Source: Pollenia angustigena (taxonomy: Eukaryota; Arthropoda; Insecta; Diptera; Polleniidae). Taken from it: a stretch of DNA of 64,000 bases. Location of the stretch: the NCBI GenBank assembly GCA_930367215.1, contig OV884059.1, positions 71,209,393-71,273,392 of the forward strand, in the 5' to 3' direction. Below the pieces are notes generated by a model, which made no database searches, had not been told where the DNA came from, and saw nothing but the letters and a program-made list of their open reading frames with translations. Made by a program: the position numbers and the translations under genes. Shown one piece after another: positions 56,172 to 64,000 of the stretch (positions are counted from its first letter, which is position 1; each line of letters starts with the position of its first letter).

Positions 56172-56899
56172 GGCGAACGTTGCTGTACCCGTAATGTATC
56201 GCACCGTACTGTAAGCACGTTGGTGCACTTATAGAACGTTTAAAAACGTGTCATATGTTTTCCCATACATAAACCAAAAGCAATAGTATACATAAAACAA
56301 AACACACAGTGATGGGAATCAAAAATGTTCAAATGGTGACCGTTGTGCAGAAAAGGTACCACGTGATTTAAAAGGTATTAAAACAATATTTGGTGTATGT
56401 AAAAAATGTTAATATTTATATTATAGATTTACAATAAATAAATTTGTATTTTAGCATATATAAATTTTTAGCATACATGTATTGTAAATGTGCATACACC
56501 AAACAAGGTGTTGATACCATTTAAAGTCTTTTATATGTTTCACATTTCCATTGTATGTGTATGTATATGCATTTGCTTACTTTAAACATCTAAACATATG
56601 TATATTTATATATTTGGAAATATGTTGTATTGTAAGTTGTTTTGTCGCAATTCCATATATATACTGAAAAAAGTACCAAAAAAAAAAGAGCAAAATTACC
56701 CGCATTCAATGTATCATACAAGCAGCCCATCACTGTCTTACAAATGTCACGTAACAACGGCATGTAATTCTATTTTATACAGATTGGTACGTTGCAACTA
56801 CGGTACATTGCATTTCGGTAAGCTTTTGTATTGGTTTTCATATAACAAAAACCGAACAGCTGATGGATACAGTACAGATACGGTACAGCAACGTTCGCC
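56172..56899. mobile_element. 728-bp PIF/Harbinger-like MITE, TTA duplication
   Basis: GGCGAACGTTGCTGTACC and GGTACAGCAACGTTCGCC are perfect 18-bp inverted ends, flanked by TTA (56169-56171, 56900-56902). Inside, CAGTGATGGG near 56310 and CCCATCACTG near 56725 form a second inverted pair, and TTTGGTGTATGTAAAA with ACATGTATTG...CATACACCAAA a third. This gives a nested symmetry that may reflect an older insertion. No transposase frame. Confidence 0.85.
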
Positions 56900-56959
56900 T
56901 TATTGAGCCTTAAGGCTTAATAAGCTGATTTTATTTCTTATCCTAGCAAACTGTAGATG

Positions 56960-57420
56960 GATAAATATTTCCGGAAGTCTATTTTATATGGGGCGTATGG
57001 TAAATTAAGACTCGATGTTCACAAAATCTAGTGCTGTGATTTCGAATCTTATTCTTTACGCTCCTATCCATGGAACGACCTTCACAAAATTCTGTAACAT
57101 ATAATGCGAATTTGTTGAAATTTTATGACAATCAGGTTTTTTCACATTTGCGTGCATAACTCTCTTTCTACAGAACCGAATCTGATGGAATTCAATCCAA
57201 AAGTGCCTTGGAGAACTAGAAACAATTTGACACCCAAAAGGCTTAATCCTCTCACAATTACTGAAGGACCCAGAATATATACACAAAAGACGATTTTCGT
57301 CTTTTTTCTCAGGAATTGCAGATTTTTCTACAAATTTATCTGGCAGCACTGTGGCCTCCAATCACCCAGCAATTTTCAGAGGGCACAGCTATTAAAAAAT
57401 ATTAATGTATAAACATTCCT
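56960..57420. repeat. Dispersed repeat, relative of 41510-41960
   Basis: Shares the ordered words given for the 41.5-kb copy. Contains paired open frames on both strands without known motifs, so coding is not supported. Confidence 0.6.
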
Positions 57421-57443
57421 TTCTGACGCCGTATTAATAAATA

Positions 57444-58556
57444 CACGCAGAGAAAATATATTTTTGAATATGATCACCTCCAACAAATTTCATTTTAATG
57501 AACATTTTTAAACATATTATTATTGATTTAACCATATTGTTGTCACCTACAACCATATTATGGTTATATTAGATCTTCGTCACCATATTATGGTTACCTC
57601 TAAACATGTTATGGTTAAATATGACAATAATTTGTTTTTTAATTCACAATAACATTTCCCTCTTTTCTAATAGCAACCAACATGCTATGGTTGAAAAGCA
57701 GGCATGCTCTTATAAGTTTTAAGCTGTTACGAAAGTAACTTTAGCTTAGAATTGGATTAAGTTATAAGATATCTTGTATTGATTAGTTATTTAGTATTTG
57801 TTAGTTATTTTATAAGTTGGAATTGTTATAGTATTAGTTATGCACACTTTTAGTGTAAAAGTCAATGTGCAGATGAAATTTTTATATTGTTCTGCATAAT
57901 CTACTTCAACCCCACTGTTAATACTAGAATATTTGTTATAGATAACTTAATTTATTGTACCACCTTAAAGTATGCCTTAGTTTATGATGCATAACAATTC
58001 AATTAATTCAGCTATATAGATAATGCATAAGTTTAATTAACAAAATAGACGAAAGCGGTCGTACGTTCTAGAGCCATCTAGACGTCAGAGCTCGAACGTT
58101 CTATGGCCATTTGCCCGTCTGGGCTAGAGTATAAATAGAATCGCAAGAGATGGCATAAGATTATTCTAAGTTCAGACTTTTTCTAGTTGAAAAGGCATCA
58201 CGCGGATAAAATTATTAACATTAAAGTGTGTTGATCACAATAGTAAGTTGTAAATAAAAGCTGTAAATTACGTTTGTTAAAGTGACTAAGTTCTTAATAA
58301 ATAAGTGTTATACCTTAAAGTGTTGTGTTTATTTACGTTATTGAAAGGCATTAACGTAACAATAATTTCATTATTATTAACCATTACATGTACGGAGGCA
58401 ACCAAAATATGGTTGTGGCTTGGTGATGGACGGCCTTTTTGACCATGGTAGCCGGTGACAATAATATGATTAAATTAACCATAATATGCTCAAAAGTTTT
58501 CGTTAAAAAATAGTTTTGTGGACGTGACCATATTGAAAAATGTTTTTCTCTGGGTG
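57444..58556. mobile_element. Element with CACGCAGAGAAAA termini, interrupted by an LTR-like block
   Basis: Left CACGCAGAGAAAATATATTT, right TGTTTTTCTCTGGGTG; TA precedes the left end, AA follows the right. The outer parts are ATGGTTA/TAACCAT-rich like the element at 48020. The centre (57725-58361) is of different composition and looks inserted. Without it the element would be about 0.48 kb. Confidence 0.65.
57725..58361 (+). mobile_element. Candidate solo LTR (637 bp)
   Basis: Starts TGTTACG and ends CGTAACA, a perfect 7-bp inverted pair with TG...CA ends. TATAAATA lies at 58130-58137 and AATAAA near 58252-58257, in the order expected of U3-R-U5. GAACGTTC at 58094-58101 has the spacing of a heat-shock element dimer. 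No 4-5 bp target duplication is evident (TAAGC against ATAAT), no second LTR or internal coding region is present, and the retrotransposon group cannot be named. Confidence 0.55.
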
Positions 58557-58654
58557 AATACATAGAAAATAACAATTTTCTGCAAACAAATTATAGATAT
58601 CCCCTAAGGCAATAGTTTATCAATATCCCCAAATTGTCTTGCAAAAGAAAATAA

Positions 58655-58790
58655 GACCCCTTTCAGACTCGGCAATTTAGTTGCGCAAGTTACTGGCCGA
58701 GAACAACAAAGTCTGTACAAATTTGTTTTCCTTACCCCGACCTTACCGCTCACATCTACAAACCAAGAGTTGCGCAGTGTGAAAGGGGTC
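58655..58790. mobile_element. 136-bp MITE, TAA duplication
   Basis: GACCCCTTTCAGACTCGGCA at the left and TGCGCAGTGTGAAAGGGGTC at the right pair over the outer 11 bp and further in. TAA at 58652-58654 and 58791-58793. PIF/Harbinger-like. Confidence 0.82.
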
Positions 58791-58872
58791 TAACCAAAGT
58801 AATTATTTGCTTCCTTTTATAATTTTTGAGAAAATTATACAATATAGACAGAAAAAAATATGTACATACGTC

Positions 58873-59297
58873 CAAGGCGAATTCATAAAGGTGACATTTT
58901 CCAGTCATCTGTTTATTGTTTATTTTTTTGTGTGTATATGAATGTCAAGCTTTGTTTACATTTTGTTTAAGAATTAATTCAAATTTAAAATTCAATAAAA
59001 ATTTAAATAGTTGAAAAAAAAAATTATTTAAATTATATAAAACAGAAAAAGTGAAAAAAAAACACAAGAAATTAAAGATGCGTAAGGAATAAGTGGAGCC
59101 ACAATTAATTTGCAATTGAGGAGTTTCTTAAGCAATTTCGTATATTTTATTAACAAAAAAATTTCCTTTTTTATATTTTCAACAAATACATTCACTCTTA
59201 ACTTTTTACAAAAACAAAATACATAGTATTTTTCAATAAAAAGGGATAGCTAGCATAACTCTATCTCATGATGCGGTCACCTTTATTAATTCGCCTT
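58873..59297. mobile_element. 425-bp MITE with CAAGGCGAATT termini
   Basis: CAAGGCGAATTCATAAAGGT and ACCTTTATTAATTCGCCTTG are inverted repeats with one mismatch over about 23 bp (including GTGAC/GTCAC). AT-rich interior; target duplication not resolved. Confidence 0.8.
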
Positions 59298-59486
59298 GCA
59301 TATCATACGTAAAAAATAATAATTAAATTATTGAATCGAAAAAATTGGTTCTCAAAACATTCTGCACAAAAATCCAAATGTTTAATAATTCGCAAAAAAT
59401 CTTTAAAACAAAATATTAATGTTGACATTCGTATTAATAATGAGAAAATTGAAATCGTGACATCGGCAAAGAATTTGAGTATAACA

Positions 59487-60873
59487 CAGTGTTACCACCA
59501 GCAAGATTCAAAGTTACACATGAGATGAAGCAAAATTACCCGATTTAAATGAAATTACAACTGATATAAAATTTAAGTTTTATTTAATAAAAAGACATTT
59601 ACAAAGAAGCAAAAATACAACAAACTCATTAAAAAAAAGGTCAATATTAGTCAAACTGTTAATTTTATTTAATTTTAACAAAAATAACATTAAAGACTTA
59701 AAAAAAATTAATAAAACATAAAATAAAACTGCTAAAATAATGAGTTTAACTTCCACATTTAGTTGATATATCTTGGGAAGGTTTAAAATGTTCCTTACCA
59801 TTGCTTTATAATGGATGCTTTTTAGCCCCATAGAGCTTACGAAAGGTTAGCTGTCAAACGAACTGTCATACTATTTTCACTTTTTGATCAGGCACATCAT
59901 CATGAATAGATTCATGCTTGAACAACGCCACCAAATTATCCAAATATACTTTGAAAATCAGCCATCGATTTTCGCAACTTAAATGTGACTTCATGATTTA
60001 AATGACGCAACTTTTTTCACAAATAAAGGCGATGTGTTGATTTAGAGAAAATAAACTGTCAATCAGATTTCAAGGCCGTGCGATGTGACACTTATTGATT
60101 GTTTTCCGTATGGCTGTGAAGTCAGTGGTTAATGCTGATAAACCAGCAACAATCGGTGTCTTGGAGGTTAACATTGTTCGCTTTATTCGAAAAAGAGAAA
60201 CAAAATTGGACGTCTATTTGTTTTAAATCAGTTTCAAATCGTAATGCCGTGTATCAATCTGCGATTAAAATTAATTTTGTTTGTGTTGTCTAGTTTCATG
60301 ATTTTAAAAATTTCCCTTTATACCTTATTTAGTAAACAAAATGCCTGCAGAGTTTTATACAACTATCCCTTTCGTAATTCAGTTTTACAACTGTAAAGGG
60401 CGTTAAATATTCTTTAAACTAAATTATTAAAAAGTAACAAGATGGAAATAAAACTTATTATATTTTGTAATATTGGAAACATATCTTCCCCCAGGCAAGT
60501 TTTTAGTTTGAATAATTTTTTTCAATAAACTTCAGGTTCTAAATCACTATGATAACCATCTTTACCCAAATCTAAGGGTAAATTTTGTGACATTCATTAC
60601 CAAACATTTGAAAATATATGTATGTTTAATGATTTAAGTCGTTTCTTAAAAAGAAATCGAGACTTTGGTTCAGAAGGCTGTGCATTTCTTAGCAACAATA
60701 TTTAAAATGAAATAAATGTCATCACTTAAATCGAATCTTGATTTTATTTGGGCATCTGAAGTAAAAATTTCAAATTACACCTGAATTACACCTAAGAAAA
60801 ATTACCCACGCTCTACCCACGACCGTAAAATGTATACCAAATTCGGGTAATTACCCACAAAGTGGCAACACTG
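59487..60873. mobile_element. 1387-bp hAT-type element, 8-bp target duplication
   Basis: Ends CAGTGTTACCAC and GTGGCAACACTG are inverted repeats with one mismatch pair, and GGGTAATTACCCG-type sequence repeats near both ends. Flanking octamers GTATAACA (59479-59486) and GTACAACA (60874-60881) match at 7 of 8. The reading of the host LINE resumes directly afterwards, which confirms insertion. The interior holds mariner-type debris and no hAT transposase. Confidence 0.87.
59893..60240 (+). pseudogene. Deleted Tc1/mariner-type transposase remnant
   Basis: Plus strand: FMLEQRHQIIQIYFENQPS near 59911-59970 matches the helix-turn-helix start of fly IS630/mariner-type transposases. RPCDVTLIDCFPYGC near 60070-60115 matches the block just before the C-terminus that normally reads like CDLTPLDYFLWG. 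NADKPATI near 60133 follows in another frame. Everything between, including the first two catalytic acidic residues, is missing. It is nested in the hAT-type element. Confidence 0.72.
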
Positions 60874-61244
60874 GTACAACATTTAACAAGACGATCAGCT
60901 GCTGGGTTAATCACGTTAATATAGTAGTAGGTAAAACGTACTCAATGCTTCGTACTCTGTGGGCAACACACTTTTGCACTCCAGGTAACATTTAAATGCT
61001 AATTGCTAAAACTTATTTAATGCCGGTACTTCTTTATGGATGCGAAGTTTATGCCTATTGTGATTTTGGCCTTTGCACTCTTGATGGAATTGCAACCTTA
61101 AGTAAAAAACTTTACAACTTAACTTTCAACACAAAATCGTGTACACAAAAGTGCCGTCATATTTATATAATCGGATAACTTTTTAAGACCGAAATAACAA
61201 AACATTTGAACAAGAATATAACGTAACTTGACACTTTAAACTAA

Positions 61245-61511
61245 GGCCCTTAATTTGTAAACCCCAACGCAACGCCAAAAATTATATTGAAAGCAAAAAC
61301 AAAATCGCAAATATTTCATAATTTTGTTGTTGTTTTCTATAGAAATTTATATTGAATTTTTAAACGCTGCATATCTTGTGGCGTTGATACTTTTAAAACG
61401 CAATATGTATTTCTGTAGAAAGCAACAACAAAATTTTGACAAATTTTTGACATTGTTTTTGCTTTCAATGCTATTTTTGGCATTGCGTTTGCGTTTTACA
61501 AATTTAGGGCC
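61245..61511. mobile_element. 267-bp MITE, TAA duplication
   Basis: GGCCCTTAATTTGTAAA and the right end TTTACAAATTTAGGGCC are near-perfect inverted ends; inner words CAACGCAACGCCAAAAAT and ATTTTTGGCATTGCGTTTG also pair. TAA at 61242-61244 and 61512-61514. Strong hairpin, PIF/Harbinger-like. Confidence 0.87.
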
Positions 61512-61514
61512 TAA

Positions 61515-62550
61515 ATATTTTTTTTTTAACTATAAGTTTTTTTGGTAAGTTATAATTAGTTTTTATTATAGTTAAATTTTGTTTTTTCTAATTTGATTTT
61601 AATTTTATTCAAATTTTTTTTCCTTCTTAATTTTTTGATCCTTAAAATTTTATAAATTTTCATAGTTCTTTTTTAATTTAATTGTATTAAGTTGTATTAC
61701 CATAACTTCTTCTAGTTCCATACTATAATTATAAGATGTTTGTCATGTTGTACGGAAATACAATTAAATAAGTAAATAAAATAAATAAGAACATTTAAAA
61801 AAAAAAAATTGTTAAGAAACGCTTTTCTTAAATAAGAACATTTAAAAAAATTTTGCCCCCCCCCCTAGATTTTATCCTGGCTACGCCAATGTATTCGTGT
61901 ATTGTCATCGGGAATATGTATGCCTGAAGAGTTTCATCCATTTGCAGTGAGTATAAGGCGGTTAAATTAACGTTACAAGATTTCATTTTCCGAAGTGAAG
62001 CTAAAGAAAAGGTTTTAAAAAGGAAAATATTTAAAATTAATAAGTCTGCTAAATATTAATCTCATTTCTTTTCAATTTAATAGAAATATTACTCAACCCT
62101 CATAAGGAACGCAATTTTAAAAGAGTTGAATTTTTTTTCAAAATGGTTATCTTCTTTTTATCATTCTTATGATATTTTGGAGATATGTAACTTCCTTTAT
62201 TCTTATAAGTGGCTGTCAGGCGTATTGCTAGTTTATCATCTAGCAGAAGCGCTTTCGTTTCTTTCCGAAGGAAGTACATACTTATCTTCCGCAATGCGAA
62301 ATCGATTATTGCCGCAATAATATTTTCATCCAGGCAATAAGTTTGGCAATACATAGATAGGGTGTATTTCTGTGTTTGCTGGGATTTGATACAAGGAATT
62401 TGGTGTGATGAAATTCGAGGAAATAAAACTCAGTTTGGATAAATTTAAAAGTTTATGATTTCATAAGACTAAAATCTTATGAAATTTATTTAGAACCAAA
62501 CAATTGTGAGTGGCAGTGCGGCTTTTTTTTAAACCTAAATTTGCTAACGA
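61515..62550. other. Spacer with a possible transposon terminus
   Basis: Ten C at 61856-61865 followed by TAGATTTTATCC and TGGCTACGCCAATG (to 61891). GGCGTAGCCAGG (reverse strand) is a common terminus of animal DNA transposons, but no partner was found. No gene in the remainder; frames at 62.1-62.35 kb on both strands lack motifs. Confidence 0.4.
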
Positions 62551-62553
62551 AGG

Positions 62554-63370
62554 CAGTGATGTTAACCGTACGGTAATTACCCTTTTTTACGGTAATTTTG
62601 AGCCCCAAAAGGTAGCAAGGTAATTTCATTTAAAATACTGTAATATCAAGATTTGGGTTTTTTGATATTTGTATACATACTTACATATGAAGGCTTTATG
62701 ATTTTAACTTTTGAGAGGTGATTTTCAACCAGTTTTAGAAATTGATGAATGTTATACAAACAATTAAGAAGTTATGCTTCTGCAAATGCTTAGGTTACAG
62801 TGATAAGTGTAAAATATGAAAAATTAAATAACTCATTGTAGTTATATTATTAATTTTATTTTAAACTTTTTGTTTGTTTCAAAATCAACAATTTTTAAAG
62901 CATTTAAAGTAGCCGTAATGTGATGCATTTAACTATAGTAAAGCTTCGTACAGACGGTGGTCAGATCTTACCAGTGATGGTAACCGTACGGTAATTACCC
63001 TTTTTTAGGGTACTTTTGGGCCGCAAAAGGTAGCAAGGTAATTTTATTTAAAATGCTGTAATTTAAAGAAATTAGAATTTTTTGTATAAACATACTTACA
63101 TTTGTAGGTTTTATAATTTTAACTTAAAAGAGGTGATTTTCAATTTAAATAGATAGATGTTATAACAAAAAATTAAGAACATTATGTTTCTACAAATGTT
63201 TTCATAACACCGAAAAGTACAAAATAAGAAAAATGTAATTACTCTAGTATATTATTAATTTTAAATTAAACTTTTTGTTTGTTTAAAAGTCAACATATAA
63301 AATAGTCGTAATGTTATAAATTTAACAATAGTTTTCGGATTATTTTAAGTAACGGATCAGGGATTAAATG
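62554..63370 (+). repeat. Two diverged tandem copies of about 418 bp
   Basis: The first begins CAGTGATGTTAACCGTACGG at 62554 and the second CAGTGATGGTAACCGTACGG at 62972. Both continue GTAATTACCCTTTTTTA, AAAAGGTAGCAAGGTAATTT, GGTGATTTTCAA, and a late CTTTTTGTTTGTTT block. TAACCGTACGGTAA is nearly palindromic. CTTACCGTACTATTGACACC near 63449-63468 may be a degenerate inverted counterpart, giving hAT-like ends, but no target duplication was seen. Confidence 0.8.
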
Positions 63371-63804
63371 TGACTAAAGTTAAGTGTTTCGCACTTAAAT
63401 ACCGTATTTTAATTAAGCATTCTGTACTTGATTTAAGAAAATCCGTACTTACCGTACTATTGACACCGGATAAATTGATTTTCAGTTTTTTTTTTTTAAA
63501 GTTTATACATATGGGCAAATCCCAGGAACTGTCCACCAACCAAAAATTTTTCAAATGAATTTTTTTTTTAATGAAATATAAGACTAGATGTATAATTTCA
63601 TTTTTATATTAAAAATATGTATTTTAATGATCATTAATGCAATAATTTTTACCAAATCCTACCCCACTGCTGATTTCTTAATGTAATACGTGAATTAAGC
63701 ATTATTTTAGGTGATTTCTGTGCTTAAAATAGCACTAACAGCAGACTTATCAAAATATAAATTTCGTTAAAAAAATTTGATATGCATTAGTTAGGAAATT
63801 AGTT
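63371..63804. other. Spacer, no gene seen
   Basis: Repeated CCGTACTTACCGTACT words near 63440-63458; otherwise AT-rich with no frame of interest. Confidence 0.45.
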
Positions 63805-63807
63805 TAA

Positions 63808-63971
63808 AGCCTATAGTACACGGGATGTAAAAAGCCACATGCGCATGTGGTTCTGACGTTATTTTGACGTCACTACAAAGCGACAATATCCAGTTCGTGT
63901 TGTGTGATGACGACAACATTACGTCAGAACCACATGCGCATGTGCTTTTTACATTCCGTGTACTATAGGCT
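63808..63971. mobile_element. 164-bp hairpin MITE, TAA duplication
   Basis: AGCCTATAGTACACGGGATG and CATTCCGTGTACTATAGGCT pair, followed inwards by GTAAAAAGCCACATGCGCAT and its counterpart up to TGACGT, so arms exceed 50 bp. TAA at 63805-63807 and 63972-63974. ACATGCGCATGT in each arm is itself palindromic. Confidence 0.87.
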
Positions 63972-64000
63972 TAAGAAATGCAATTCATAAAAATATATTT

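Larger units (their letters stand above)
59325..61178 (+). pseudogene. LINE RT fragment split by a hAT-type element
   Basis: 59331-59486 reads AQKSKCLIIRKKSLKQN and EIVTSAKNLS, equivalent to the thumb region of the RT at 55.4 kb. After the insertion (59487-60873), 60882-61178 reads VGKTYSMLRTLWATHFC and LIAKTYLMPVLLYGCEVYAYCD, the continuation of the same region. Further decay follows (LSKKLYNLTF). It lacks RT active site and endonuclease and is non-functional. Confidence 0.82.

Noticed and set aside
57056..57412. Paired frames of about 100 codons on opposite strands
   Set aside because: They lie in a dispersed repeat whose relative at 41.7 kb does not keep the same frames.

Overview
The window reads as AT-rich, non-coding insect DNA, most probably from a calyptrate fly of the blowfly, flesh-fly or house-fly type. 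The reasons are DINE-1-like Helitron relatives with a GTCY microsatellite and a TTCGGC/GCCGAA 3' hairpin, CR1-like and Jockey-like LINEs, piggyBac and mariner remnants, and many short inverted-repeat elements. The species assignment is an inference. I find no intact host gene, rRNA, functional tRNA or CRISPR array. Every substantial open frame belongs to a transposable element, and all but one are visibly broken.

Layout. 1-9148 is a head-to-tail array of a 1.40-1.43 kb unit built on the 5' half of a Helitron-related (HINE/DINE-1) element. Six complete copies and one partial copy differ almost only in the number of GTCCGTCT octamers. The array runs into one HINE 3' end with its hairpin at 9793-9807. 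9.8-14.4 kb is a nested stack: an array-type repeat split by a minus-strand CR1-like LINE (10058-13805) and by a 231-bp MITE (13857-14087), followed by a complete 0.25-kb HINE (14111-14366). 15-32 kb is a graveyard of MITEs: a decayed second copy of the same LINE family (16.3-19.1 kb) split by a MITE, two copies of a 0.9-kb element that carries a tRNA-like segment, two copies of a 0.34-kb MITE, and a hAT-type element with a perfect 8-bp target duplication.

32.6-39.2 kb is a defective piggyBac element whose cysteine-rich C-terminus is split by a Jockey-type LINE that has a poly(A) tail and a matching target duplication. 40.0-40.9 kb is a palindrome with arms of about 420 bp. Related units with a tRNA B-box recur as a direct dimer at 45.6-46.4 kb. 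47.3-50.0 kb is a hAT-type element with an 8-bp target duplication (7 of 8 match), a degenerate BED zinc finger and further elements nested inside it. 54.5-61.2 kb holds a HINE fragment next to a broken reverse transcriptase, a possible solo LTR inside another element, and a LINE fragment split by a hAT-type element that itself carries mariner transposase debris. The rest is AT-rich sequence with small hairpin elements to the end of the window.

The genes do not form a pathway. The window shows successive insertion, with autonomous elements decaying and short non-autonomous ones accumulating. The most unusual structures are the highly homogeneous HINE array, the recurrence of tRNA-like or B-box segments inside unrelated non-autonomous elements, and the long palindrome made from one of those families. 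All boundaries come from reading by eye. No alignment or database search was run.
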